NCBI GenBank assembly: GCA_946183715.1
Contig: CAMHDB010000006.1
Span: forward strand, 1-21,937
Source of the DNA: an uncultured Oscillibacter sp.
GTDB lineage: Bacteria; Bacillota; Clostridia; Oscillospirales; Oscillospiraceae
Direction: 5' to 3'
DNA: 21,937 bases
The stretch's first letter is position 1. Each line of letters opens with the position of its first letter. A program made the translations under genes and the position numbers. Below the pieces are notes generated by a model that saw only the letters and a program-made list of their open reading frames with translations, made no database searches and was not told the origin of the DNA. Of the stretch, positions 7,893-15,382 are shown piece after piece.

Positions 7893-9047
7893 TTGGAATA
7901 CACGAAGGGCGTACCCTTTGAAACCCTGTCCCTGTCGGCGCCCATGCTGGACGTTCTGCGCGCGTCCGGACTGCGCGTCAGTACCCCCGTACAGGCCGGG
8001 TGCATTCCGCCCATGTTAGAATGGCGCGACGTTATCGCCAAGGCCCCCACGGGTACCGGAAAGACGCTGGCCTACGGAATCCCCATCGTAGAGCACACAG
8101 ACCCGTCCGACCCGGGCGTGCAGGCCGTGGTTCTGGCCCCGACCCGCGAACTGGCCTTGCAGATTCAGGGGGAGTTTGAAACGCTGGCGGCTAGCCGCCC
8201 GGGCGTGCGGAGCGTGTGCCTGTACGGCGGCGCGCCCATCGGCAAACAGTTAGAGCGCCTCCGCAGACAGCCGCAAATCGTTGTTGCGACGCCCGGACGC
8301 CTCAGCGACCATATCAAACGGCACAGCGTCAAGATTGAGACCGCGCGCACGGTGATTCTGGACGAGGCCGACAGAATGCTCGACATGGGCTTTGTCCACG
8401 ACGTGACGCGCATTCTCGACCGCATGAAACGGCGCAGGAACTTGGGCCTGTTCTCCGCAACGATTTCGCGGGAAGTCCTCGACATCGCGTGGGTGTACCA
8501 GCGCGACGCCGAGGAAGTCACCGTGCAGGAGGACGAGGAGAACAAGCCCGACATCCGGCAGTTCCGCATGGACACCGACGACAAGGCCTCCGCCATCGCC
8601 GACATCCTGCGCGAGACCGGCTTCGACCGCTGTATGGTCTTCTGCAACACGAAATCGTCCGCGGAGCGCGTCGCGTACTTTCTCCGTATGCGCGGCGTCG
8701 ACGCCGAGTGCATTCACGGCGACATCCCGCAGAAGCGCCGGGAGCAGATTCTCACGCGCTTCCGCCGGGGAGAGCTGCCCGTGTTCGTGTCGACGGACGT
8801 GGCCGCGCGCGGCATCGACGTGGACGACGTGGACATCGTGTTCAACGCCGACATCCCCGACGAGGCCCACGACTACATACACCGTATCGGGCGCACGGGC
8901 CGGGCGAAACGGCAGGGCGTCGCGGTGTCGCTCGTCGGCGACTACCCCTCCCGTATCCGCATGGACGACATCGCCCGCAGAACCGGGAACCAAGTCGTGC
9001 CCGTGCGCTTCGGCCCCGACGGGAAACTTACGGCCTCCGACACTTAG
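7893..9047 (+). CDS. DEAD-box ATP-dependent RNA helicase
   Basis: The 384-residue protein has the full DEAD-box set in order: Q-motif region TPVQAGCIPP (31-40), Walker A APTGTGKT (51-58), PTRELALQ (83-90), TPGRLSDH (133-140), DEAD (157-160), SAT (188-190), VFCNTKSS (249-256), STDVAARGID (300-309) and HRIGRTGR (330-337). It should unwind or remodel RNA using ATP, as in ribosome assembly or mRNA turnover. It consists of the two RecA-like domains only, with no basic or RNA-binding C-terminal extension, so it is on the short side and its exact subfamily (RhlE-like or other) is not assigned. The start is TTG, set by AAGGAG 8 bp upstream. It has its own strong promoter. Its 3' end overlaps the convergent kinase-like gene by 4 bp. 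Confidence 0.95.
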   Translation: MEYTKGVPFETLSLSAPMLDVLRASGLRVSTPVQAGCIPPMLEWRDVIAKAPTGTGKTLAYGIPIVEHTDPSDPGVQAVVLAPTRELALQIQGEFETLAASRPGVRSVCLYGGAPIGKQLERLRRQPQIVVATPGRLSDHIKRHSVKIETARTVILDEADRMLDMGFVHDVTRILDRMKRRRNLGLFSATISREVLDIAWVYQRDAEEVTVQEDEENKPDIRQFRMDTDDKASAIADILRETGFDRCMVFCNTKSSAERVAYFLRMRGVDAECIHGDIPQKRREQILTRFRRGELPVFVSTDVAARGIDVDDVDIVFNADIPDEAHDYIHRIGRTGRAKRQGVAVSLVGDYPSRIRMDDIARRTGNQVVPVRFGPDGKLTASDT

Positions 9048-9865
9048 AGCTGATTCTTTATCCGGAAGGCTTCCCACGGCAGGGCGTCCGAGAGCATGAG
9101 CAGGGACGGGTGAATCCCGCCGTTCCGCTCCGAGGGGCTGTTCTGGCGGAATACCAGAGTCTTCGCCTTCTCGTCCGGTATGCACAGCGTGAAGCGGCTT
9201 CCCAGCGAGACTTTCGTCTCTACGGAGAGCGTGCCGCCGTGTATTTCCGCCACGCGCTTGCAGATTGCGAGGCCGAGCCCCATACCGTGCCGGCCCGCGC
9301 CTGCCCCGCGCGTACTCCACGACCAGTCGAACAGCATGGGGAGTTCTTCTTCGGGAATGCCGTCGCCGTTGTCCTCCACGAACAGAACGACTTGTTGCGG
9401 CTCGCGCTGGAAGTGCAGGACTACCCGCACATATCCGCCCTTGGGCGTGTGCTTCATGGCGTTCGAGAGCAGATTGTAGACAAGGCTCCGTATATGCTCC
9501 GGGCTGACGGAGCATATATGCCAGCCCTCCATGCAGGTGAAGCTCAGGTCCAGTCCGAGGTACTCCGCCAAGTCTGCGGACTCCTCGCAGATTTCCGACA
9601 CCAGCCCCACAATGTCGCAGGCTTCCGGCATGGAAGTTTCCTCTTTCAGCAGGGCCGCGCCTTCCTCCAGATTCCGCACCAGCCGCATGAGGCGAATGCG
9701 GCTCTGGTCGACGTAGGCCGAATTGCGGTCGGTGTTCGCGGAGGCCTTCCGGGCGTCCGCCGATGCCAGCCGCCGCCCCGACAGGTACAGGTTGCCTAAT
9801 TGGTTCCGGAGTTCCGCCGCCAGATTCTCAAGGAAACAGCTCAGCCTTTTTTCTTCGTCTTTCAT
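9044..9865 (-). CDS. Soluble histidine-kinase-like protein lacking the phosphoacceptor histidine
   Basis: The 273-residue protein has a clear HATPase_c domain: N box NLLSNAMKHT (131-140), G1 box DNGDGIP (165-171) and G2 box GMGLGLAI (194-201). The N-terminal helix FLENLAAELRNQL (11-23) aligns with a HisKA H box of the form FLxNxSHELRxPL, but the histidine position is Ala17 and the following Glu18 is kept. No membrane segment or PAS/HAMP sensor domain is visible, and no response regulator is adjacent. It may bind ATP but seems unable to autophosphorylate at the normal site; a regulatory or protein-binding role is possible. The start at 9865 follows an AAAGGA-type site; an ATG at 9925 is poorer. 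A 24-bp palindrome and a TTGACA box lie upstream. Confidence 0.85.
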   Translation of the reverse strand: MKDEEKRLSCFLENLAAELRNQLGNLYLSGRRLASADARKASANTDRNSAYVDQSRIRLMRLVRNLEEGAALLKEETSMPEACDIVGLVSEICEESADLAEYLGLDLSFTCMEGWHICSVSPEHIRSLVYNLLSNAMKHTPKGGYVRVVLHFQREPQQVVLFVEDNGDGIPEEELPMLFDWSWSTRGAGAGRHGMGLGLAICKRVAEIHGGTLSVETKVSLGSRFTLCIPDEKAKTLVFRQNSPSERNGGIHPSLLMLSDALPWEAFRIKNQL

Positions 9866-9929
9866 CGCGTATGTTCCTTTCTGTTTTGTCTCCGCCTTAG
9901 TTTGCGTGTGACGCGCGCTTCGCAATCAC

Positions 9930-9953
9930 GGGAAATGTTGTACACCATTTCCC
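9930..9953. promoter_or_regulatory. Near-perfect 24-bp palindrome, probable operator
   Basis: GGGAAATG (9930-9937) and CATTTCCC (9946-9953) are perfect inverted repeats. The 8-bp centre TTGTACAC is itself symmetric except for one pair, so 11 of 12 half-site pairs match. It overlaps the expected -10 area of the kinase-like gene. A dimeric repressor site is the simplest reading; the regulator is unknown. Confidence 0.7.
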
Positions 9954-9969
9954 CGGTTTCGCGTGTCAA
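9941..9969 (-). promoter_or_regulatory. Possible promoter for the kinase-like gene
   Basis: A perfect TTGACA -35 box (minus strand, 9969-9964) is followed after 17-19 bp by weak -10 candidates GGTGTA or TGTACA, which sit inside the 24-bp palindrome. The -10 is poor, so activity would be weak or dependent on a factor. Confidence 0.45.
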
Positions 9970-10182
9970 AGGCCGTCGAATTTTCGAGCCGAGCTAATCC
10001 CGATACCGCTCCCTATGGGGCAATCATACGCGATACGGGGCGGTTTGTCAATCCATACGTGTCGAAACGGGCCGTAAGGAAGCTGTTTTCGCGCCTTTTC
10101 CACCCGCCACAGGATAACAAAAATCGTCAGATTTCCGGAAAATTTCCGGCCTTGCAAAGACTGCCCCTTCAGAAAAAGATTG

Positions 10183-10221
10183 CCAATATTGGTTGACCGC
10201 TTCCCGAAAATCGGGTACCAT
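10183..10221 (+). promoter_or_regulatory. Probable promoter for the lipoprotein gene with flanking palindromes
   Basis: TTGACC (10193-10198) and TACCAT (10216-10221) are 17 bp apart. The perfect palindrome CCAATATTGG (10183-10192) abuts the -35 box, and CCCGA-AAA-TCGGG (10203-10215) fills most of the spacer. Transcription would start near 10228, leaving about 48 nt of leader before the GTG start. Both palindromes are well placed to bind a regulator. Confidence 0.6.
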
Positions 10222-10275
10222 GTTCCCGCCGAACAATACGCGCGGCGCCAAGTCGCGGAAAGTGAGGAAACTACC

Positions 10276-11124
10276 GTGAAAAGATATATCGCGATTTTGT
10301 CCCTTTGTCTGTCTGTGTCGCTCTGCGCCTGCGGGGCGGCGCCGGAGAAGTCCGTGCCGGACGCCGGCGGACCCGCCAAGAAGGCCGTCTACGAAAGCCC
10401 GGACGCCTACGGGGAAATTCCGGAACTCGGCGCGGAAACGGAGGATTTCTCGACGCTCGCCGGGACGTGGCACGCCGACGAGGGCGGCGCTATCCTGACA
10501 ATCTACGGCAACGGCGGCTTTGAGCTCAACGAGGCCGAGGACACCTGCGAAGGCTCCCTCGTCTACACCGACGCGGACGGCGACTTGTGGGAGAGCGGCC
10601 CGCGCTACGAACTCTATCTCGAAAACAACGAGCGCGTCCCCAACTGCTACTTTGCGCTCGACGAGGCCCACCCCGGGAAGCTGGTGTACGCGGTCGGCGG
10701 CGGCGCGGAGTTGTTTTCGCGCGGCGATTCCGCCTACGACGACGCCGGAATCGTCGTGCGCGTGCAGTGGGACAACGGGACGTGGACGGACTGCGACGAG
10801 TTCACGGCCTACAGCGGCGATTATGAAGTCGGGATTGTCTTTTCGGCGTCGCGCACGCTCCGGGACTTCAAAGTATTGTCCGTCAGTCTGGAGGACGTGG
10901 ACGAGGACGGAACCCCGGTTTTCTCCGTGCTCGAACTCTATACGCAAGACGCCCTGACGCCCGAACGCCCGCTTCTTGTACACACTTCCTTCCCCGGCGA
11001 TATGCCCACCAACGGCATTTCCTATCTGGACGGCGACGGGACTACCCGCTACTTCTCCGTCAACGAGAGCGGCTTCGACGGCTCCTTGATTCTCAGCGAG
11101 TTCGCCCGGAGTGACACGCCCTGA
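10276..11124 (+). CDS. Putative lipoprotein of unknown function
   Basis: The 282-residue protein starts with a type II signal peptide: VKRY, a hydrophobic stretch, and the lipobox LCAC with the lipid-modified Cys at residue 19. It should therefore be anchored on the outer face of the membrane. A low-complexity linker follows, then a segment of the type AGTWHADEGGAILTIYGNGGF, which resembles the small beta-sheet repeats found in many secreted Clostridia proteins. The rest is acidic and beta-rich with no motif I recognise. The GTG at 10276 is preferred, with GAGG at 10264-10267 and the signal peptide beginning there; an in-frame upstream ATG at 10180 lies before the promoter. The membrane phosphodiesterase follows after 15 bp, so both are probably one transcript. 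Function is unknown. Confidence 0.8.
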   Translation: MKRYIAILSLCLSVSLCACGAAPEKSVPDAGGPAKKAVYESPDAYGEIPELGAETEDFSTLAGTWHADEGGAILTIYGNGGFELNEAEDTCEGSLVYTDADGDLWESGPRYELYLENNERVPNCYFALDEAHPGKLVYAVGGGAELFSRGDSAYDDAGIVVRVQWDNGTWTDCDEFTAYSGDYEVGIVFSASRTLRDFKVLSVSLEDVDEDGTPVFSVLELYTQDALTPERPLLVHTSFPGDMPTNGISYLDGDGTTRYFSVNESGFDGSLILSEFARSDTP

Positions 11125-11139
11125 CTTGGAGGCGCATTC

Positions 11140-12903
11140 ATGAGACCCAATCGAACCCGCGTTCCCCGCTTGCGACTTTGCCCCGAAATCTGGCGCTATC
11201 AGGCCTGTACGAAATTCGTCCTAGTCCTGCTGTTGGCGCTTGTACGCGTCTCCGCCCTCTCCCTCCTGCACTCGACCGGGCGCGTGGCCGTCAGCAGTGG
11301 CGACTTCCGTTTCCTGTTCCATACTTGGCAAGGCCCTATCATTCTACTGCTCTTTCTGGCCGTCTTTTTCTTCTACGTCTCTTTAGACCTCAACGTGAAA
11401 ATCCTCTACGCCGGGAACGTGCTCAACGGCACGGCGGAACCTGTCCGCGCGACTGTCGCGCGGGCGTTCCGCGCCCTCCCGAAATTCCTCAACCCCGACG
11501 GCGTCGGCGTCGCGCTCTACGTCGCCCTGATTGCCCCCCTTGTCGGCGCGGGGCTGACCGTCTCCCTGACGCAGGATTTGAAAGTCCCGGAGTTTATCGC
11601 CTCCGTCATCGCCGCCACGCCGCTGTACCGGATTCTCTACGCCGTACTCGTGACGGTGTTCGCGCTGATTGGAATCGCGCACATTTTCTGTCTGCACGGC
11701 GTCCTCCTCGACAACCTCTCCATCCGCACGGCCCGCTGGTACTCCCGCGAACTCATGCGCAAGCATTGGAAGCATTTCCTGCTCTGGAATCTCCGCTACG
11801 GCCTCTCTATGGCAGTTCTCGCGGTCTCGGAAATCTTAGTCTTTCTCGTGCCGCTGTTTGTGGAAAGCTACCTGCTCGCGGGGGTGTCGGACATCACCGC
11901 GACGCGCTTCGTCACGATTGCTACGCTCCTGTTCGCCTCCATCCTGACCGGGGCCGTGTCGCTGTTGGTGACGCCGTTCTATGTTATCCGGACAACCGCC
12001 CTTTACCGCCAATACTCGAAAGGCGTCCCGATTCCGATTCCCGACCGCCCAAAGAGACCGTCGCGGAATCCGGTACCGTTCGCGGGGCTTTGCCTCGTGA
12101 CGGTATTCGGCACGCTGTCGCTGGCCTCGCTGATGGCCCGTAATTTCGACGAATGCTTTCCGCTCAGCACCACAACGCGTATCGTCGCGCACCGCGGCGG
12201 CGGCAACGAGGCCCCCGAAAATACCGTCGCCGGACTGCGTACCGCCATTGCGCTCGGCTCCTACGGAAGCGAAATCGACATCCAGCGCACCGCCGACGGC
12301 TACTATATCGTCAACCACGACGCCAACTTTCAGCGCGTCGCCGGGGACAGCCGCACCCCCGCCGAAATGACGCTCTCGCAAGTGCGCCGCCTCCGCGTAC
12401 AGGGCAGCGACAGCCCCGTAGCCACGCTGGAAGAAATGCTAGACGCCTCCAAAGGCCACCTGTTACTTTTCGTCGAACTCAAGGGCGACACCGCCGATTA
12501 CCAGATGTGCGACGACGCCGTGGAAATCATCAAAAAGCGCGACATGCTCAACGACGCGGTTTTGATTTCCATGAAATACGACTTAATCGACTACCTCGAA
12601 ACGTGGTACCCGGAAGTGCTGACGGGCTACCTGACGTTCTTCGGCTACGGAGACCTCACGGAGTTGAACTGTGACTTTCTGGGGGTGGAGGAACAGTCGG
12701 CGACGCCCTCGCTGATGGACAGCGTACACGCGCAGGGAAAGCGGGTACTTGTCTGGACGCCGAACACCCTCGACGCGCAGGAATACTTTCTGACGACCAA
12801 GGCCGACGGCATTATTACGGACAACGTGGTACAGGCCAATAAAATCGTGAACCGTCTCAACGAGCGGAGCGATTTGGAGCGGATTTTGTCGGCGTTCCGC
12901 TGA
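11140..12903 (+). CDS. Membrane-anchored glycerophosphodiester phosphodiesterase
   Basis: The 587-residue protein has two parts. Residues about 25-332 form a membrane domain with roughly seven hydrophobic segments (near 25-45, 65-84, 123-143, 162-186, 221-243, 258-282, 312-332), as in the GPDPase_memb family. Residues 347-587 form a GDPD TIM-barrel domain with VAHRGG (His351), ENT (360-362), EID (Glu378, Asp380) and NHD (His393), the expected metal and catalytic residues. The enzyme would hydrolyse glycerophosphodiesters, or possibly a glycerol-phosphate polymer or lipid headgroup, to glycerol-3-phosphate and an alcohol; the catalytic domain is probably extracellular. GGAGG at 11127-11131 fixes the start. 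It is downstream of the lipoprotein gene and ends in a terminator. Exact substrate is not deducible. Confidence 0.92.
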   Translation: MRPNRTRVPRLRLCPEIWRYQACTKFVLVLLLALVRVSALSLLHSTGRVAVSSGDFRFLFHTWQGPIILLLFLAVFFFYVSLDLNVKILYAGNVLNGTAEPVRATVARAFRALPKFLNPDGVGVALYVALIAPLVGAGLTVSLTQDLKVPEFIASVIAATPLYRILYAVLVTVFALIGIAHIFCLHGVLLDNLSIRTARWYSRELMRKHWKHFLLWNLRYGLSMAVLAVSEILVFLVPLFVESYLLAGVSDITATRFVTIATLLFASILTGAVSLLVTPFYVIRTTALYRQYSKGVPIPIPDRPKRPSRNPVPFAGLCLVTVFGTLSLASLMARNFDECFPLSTTTRIVAHRGGGNEAPENTVAGLRTAIALGSYGSEIDIQRTADGYYIVNHDANFQRVAGDSRTPAEMTLSQVRRLRVQGSDSPVATLEEMLDASKGHLLLFVELKGDTADYQMCDDAVEIIKKRDMLNDAVLISMKYDLIDYLETWYPEVLTGYLTFFGYGDLTELNCDFLGVEEQSATPSLMDSVHAQGKRVLVWTPNTLDAQEYFLTTKADGIITDNVVQANKIVNRLNERSDLERILSAFR

Positions 12904-12911
12904 AAACGACG

Positions 12912-12934
12912 CCTCCCCCGCGCGCCGGGGGAGG
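12912..12934 (+). terminator. Hairpin terminator after the phosphodiesterase gene
   Basis: CCTCCCCCG (12912-12920) pairs with CGGGGGAGG (12926-12934) across a 5-nt loop, 8 bp after the stop codon. Only ATTTC follows, so termination may be incomplete, but it separates this operon from the CRISPR promoter just downstream. Confidence 0.65.
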
Positions 12935-12952
12935 ATTTCGCCGAAAAAGGGC

Positions 12953-12981
12953 TTGACACGTCACCGGATATCCGCTATAAT
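12953..12981 (+). promoter_or_regulatory. Perfect consensus promoter driving the CRISPR array
   Basis: TTGACA (12953-12958) and TATAAT (12976-12981) are exactly 17 bp apart, both full consensus. The predicted start near 12988 is about 8 bp before the first repeat, so the array would be transcribed with almost no leader. Confidence 0.9.
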
Positions 12982-12995
12982 CTCATCATTCTGAA

Positions 12996-13283
12996 ACGTT
13001 ACCTTCCCTATGAGGGATTAAAACGCAGGGGTTATAACCTTTTCGATAATAGCCATTGTCATACCTTCCCTACGAGGGATTAAAACTTTGCATAAGTAGC
13101 CCGGTTGCACTTGTTGGCGATATCTTCGGCATACCTTCCCTATGAGGGATTAAAACTAAAGGTGCAGTGGGTATTCTTGAGCTTGTCCTGAACGTCATAC
13201 CTTCCCTATGAGGGATTAAAACGGAAGCTCCCATACGCGATTGAACTCTGCTGTGTATGTATGTCATACCTTCCCTATGAGGG
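12996..13283 (+). CRISPR. Short CRISPR array, five repeats and four spacers, no cas genes in the window
   Basis: The 29-bp repeats end at 13024, 13086, 13156 and 13222, with a fifth partial copy at 13263-13283. The consensus begins GTCATACC, contains the stem TCCCT-ATG-AGGGA and ends ATTAAAAC, which resembles the 8-nt crRNA 5' handle of type I-B and III systems; subtype is not assigned. Spacers are 13025-13057 (33), 13087-13127 (41), 13157-13193 (37) and 13223-13262 (40 nt) and are unrelated to each other. Repeat 1 has a divergent 5' end (ACGTTACC), repeat 2 has one loop change (ACG), and repeat 5 is degenerate after position 21. The degenerate last copy, the handle and the promoter all give plus-strand direction. 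Spacer targets are unknown. Confidence 0.92.
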
Positions 13284-13300
13284 GTTCAGAAAACAAAAAG

Positions 13301-13320
13301 CCCTCCCCGTGTGGGGAGGG
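13301..13320. terminator. Bidirectional terminator between CRISPR array and pyr operon
   Basis: CCCTCCCC (13301-13308) pairs with GGGGAGGG (13313-13320) across GTGT. On the plus strand TATTTTCTTTTT follows; on the minus strand CTTTTTGTTTTC follows. It can end both the array transcript and the convergent pyrimidine operon. Confidence 0.88.
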
Positions 13321-13339
13321 TATTTTCTTTTTCGCCTTT

Positions 13340-13780
13340 TCAAGTGCGCACGTCGGGGAATGTCTTATCGGTGGCGGTGTCGCAGTAGGCGCAACGGTAC
13401 GTATGGCGTACCGGGTCGCTGAGCAGGAATATCGCGTCAAGCTGTTCCTCCGCCGTCGTGATACAGCGCGGGTTCCGGCACCGTATCACGTTGACTAATC
13501 TCTGTGGCGGTTCGACGTGCTTCTTCTCGACCAGTTCGCCGCCCCGGATGATGTTCACCGTAATGTTGGCGTCGAAATAGCCGAGTACGTCCAAGTCCAG
13601 CTCCATCGGCGTGTCGATTTTGATGATGTCCTTTTTGCCCATGCGCGCGCTCCGGGCGTTCTGGATAATCGCTACCGAACAGTCCAGCGCGTCGAGGTGC
13701 AGATATCGGTAAATGAGCATACTTTTCCCGGCCTGAATGTGGTCGAGTACCACGCCGTCCCGAATACTGTCAATATTCAT
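13340..13780 (-). CDS. pyrI: Aspartate carbamoyltransferase regulatory subunit
   Basis: The 146-residue protein matches PyrI. An N-terminal allosteric domain (MNIDSIRDGVVLDHIQAGKS at the start) binds nucleotide effectors in the family, and a C-terminal zinc domain contacts PyrB. The four zinc cysteines are visible at 101, 106, 130 and 133 in a Cx4C...Cx2C arrangement. It overlaps pyrB by 4 bp (ATGA) with AGGAG upstream, so the two subunits are translationally coupled. Its presence implies an allosterically regulated, PyrB-PyrI type ATCase rather than the catalytic-only enzyme of Bacillus. It is the last gene of the operon and runs into the bidirectional terminator. Confidence 0.95.
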   Translation of the reverse strand: MNIDSIRDGVVLDHIQAGKSMLIYRYLHLDALDCSVAIIQNARSARMGKKDIIKIDTPMELDLDVLGYFDANITVNIIRGGELVEKKHVEPPQRLVNVIRCRNPRCITTAEEQLDAIFLLSDPVRHTYRCAYCDTATDKTFPDVRT

Positions 13781-14712
13781 AACGTCTCCTTCTCCGGCGT
13801 CAGGCCCAGCAGGAACATGATGAGCGCCATACGGATATACTTCCCGTAGCGGACTTGTTTCCAGTAGACGGCGCGGGGGTCGCGGTCGACTGCCGTCGAA
13901 ATCTCGTTGACGCGCGGCAACGGGTGGAGTATCGACAAGTCCGGCTTCGCGTCCGACAGCTTCGCGGGCGTCAAAATATAGCTGTCTTTCAGGCGTAAAT
14001 AATCCTCCTCGTTGAAGAACCGCTCCTTCTGTACGCGCGTCATGTACAGAATATCGAGTTCCGGCAGGACGGCGGAAAGTTCGGTGGTCTGCTCGTAGGG
14101 GATATTCCGGTTTTTGAGGGAATGTTCTTTGACGTAGCGCGGGAGTTTGAGTTCGAGCGGCGAAATGAACACGTAGCGGATACCGGAGTAGCGCGAAAGC
14201 GCGTTGACGAGGGAGTGTACGGTACGCCCGAATTTCAGGTCGCCGCAAAAGCCGATAGTAAAGCCGCTCAACTTCCCGCGCTCGCGGTGGATAGTCAGCA
14301 AGTCGGTGAGTGTCTGCGTGGGGTGATTGTGGCCGCCGTCTCCGGCGTTGATTATCGGGACTTCCGACACCTGCGCGGCGGCGAATGGCGCGCCCTCCTT
14401 CGGGTGGCGCATGGCGATAATGTCGGCGTAACAGCTTACGGTGTGTACGGTGTCGGTGACGGTCTCGCCTTTCGCCGTGGAGCTGGAATCGGCGGACGAA
14501 AAACCAAGTACCTGTCCGCCCAGCGACAGCATAGCCGACTCGAACGAAAGCCGCGTCCGCGTGGACGGCTCAAAGTACAGCGTCGCAAGCTGTCTCCTGG
14601 CGCATACGTCGCAGTACGCCCCGGGGTTGTCCAGAATGTTTTCCGCCGTGGCAATCAGGGAATCAATCTCCCCGACGGTCAGGTCGGTAATGTCGATAAG
14701 GTGTCGCGGCAT
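13777..14712 (-). CDS. pyrB: Aspartate carbamoyltransferase catalytic subunit
   Basis: PyrB joins carbamoyl phosphate and aspartate to N-carbamoyl-aspartate, the second step of UMP synthesis. The 311-residue protein has the carbamoyl-phosphate loop STRTR (50-54), the mobile loop SSTAKGE, DGGHNHPTQ (125-133) and HPLPRVNEI (from 263), all intact. The start at 14712 is chosen because AAAGGAGG lies just upstream and homology begins at MPRHLIDI; longer in-frame extensions lie inside pyrE. The gap to pyrE is 17 bp. Isoleucine in PII (near 14350) is coded ATA then ATC, which avoids a GATC after CCG on the minus strand. Confidence 0.97.
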   Translation of the reverse strand: MPRHLIDITDLTVGEIDSLIATAENILDNPGAYCDVCARRQLATLYFEPSTRTRLSFESAMLSLGGQVLGFSSADSSSTAKGETVTDTVHTVSCYADIIAMRHPKEGAPFAAAQVSEVPIINAGDGGHNHPTQTLTDLLTIHRERGKLSGFTIGFCGDLKFGRTVHSLVNALSRYSGIRYVFISPLELKLPRYVKEHSLKNRNIPYEQTTELSAVLPELDILYMTRVQKERFFNEEDYLRLKDSYILTPAKLSDAKPDLSILHPLPRVNEISTAVDRDPRAVYWKQVRYGKYIRMALIMFLLGLTPEKETL

Positions 14713-14729
14713 ACTTCCTCCTTTGCGTG

Positions 14730-15368
14730 TCAGGACATCCAGCTTTCGTCGGAGGGGTTGTCGCGGAAACGGCGTAGCCGCGCGATATCCTCCGGCTTGA
14801 TTTTCCCCTCGGCGGCGGCGACTTCGCACACGGCGTCGAAATCGCACAAACTTTCGTTGCGCACTCCGGCGGCGGCGAGACGCTCCAAGCCTCTTTTCAT
14901 GCCGTAGGTGAAAATGGACGCGATTCCGAGTATGTCGGCTTTGGCGTCGCGTAAGGCCGCGACTACGTCCAGACAACTCCCGGCAGTCGAAATCAGGTCT
15001 TCCACGACGACGACGCGCTGTCCGGCGTCCAGCCGCCCCTCGATACGGTTCCCGCGCCCGTGGTCTTTATTCCCCGAACGCACGTAGCCCATAGGCAGGC
15101 CCGTCAGGTGTCCGACAATCGCCGCGTGGGCGATTCCCGCCGTAGACGTGCCCATCAGCACTTGCACAGTCGGGTAATATTCCCGAATCAGCGCCGCGAG
15201 GCCGTTTTCGATACGGTTCCGCACGTCCGGCGCTGTCAGCGTGAGGCGGTTGTCGCAGTAAATCGGGCTACGAATCCCCGACGCCCACACGAACGGCTCT
15301 TCCGGGCGCAGAAATACCGCCCCTATCGACAATAAATCGTGTGCAATCTCCCGCTTACGTTCTGTCAT
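14730..15368 (-). CDS. pyrE: Orotate phosphoribosyltransferase
   Basis: PyrE transfers phosphoribose from PRPP to orotate, giving OMP. The 212-residue protein carries the PRPP-binding motif VVVVEDLISTAGS (129-141), the substrate segment FVWASGIRSPIYCDNR near the N-terminus, and the flexible-loop segment RSGNKDHGRGNRIEG. Length and motifs are normal for the family. GGGAGG lies upstream of the ATG at 15368. It sits between the DUF2500 gene (14 bp) and pyrB (17 bp) and is clearly in the same operon. Confidence 0.96.
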   Translation of the reverse strand: MTERKREIAHDLLSIGAVFLRPEEPFVWASGIRSPIYCDNRLTLTAPDVRNRIENGLAALIREYYPTVQVLMGTSTAGIAHAAIVGHLTGLPMGYVRSGNKDHGRGNRIEGRLDAGQRVVVVEDLISTAGSCLDVVAALRDAKADILGIASIFTYGMKRGLERLAAAGVRNESLCDFDAVCEVAAAEGKIKPEDIARLRRFRDNPSDESWMS

Positions 15369-15382
15369 AGCGTTCCCTCCCG

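Larger units (their letters stand above)
9866..10275. other. 410-bp divergent intergenic region with regulatory palindromes
   Basis: The region lies between the kinase-like gene (-) and the lipoprotein gene (+). It holds the 24-bp palindrome and TTGACA box on the left, and the promoter with two palindromes on the right. The middle (about 9970-10180) contains no convincing ORF, RNA gene or terminator; a TTTCCGG motif occurs twice around 10126-10150 without clear meaning. Confidence 0.6.

Noticed and set aside
8191..12442. CTAG is also rare (seen at 8191, 11221 and 12439)
   Set aside because: CTAG scarcity is common in many bacteria and some sites are present, unlike the full absence of GATC.
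13070..13267. 65-residue minus-strand frame containing repeated VLIPHREGM segments
   Set aside because: The repeated peptide is the translation of the CRISPR repeats; there is no ribosome site and it is not a protein gene.
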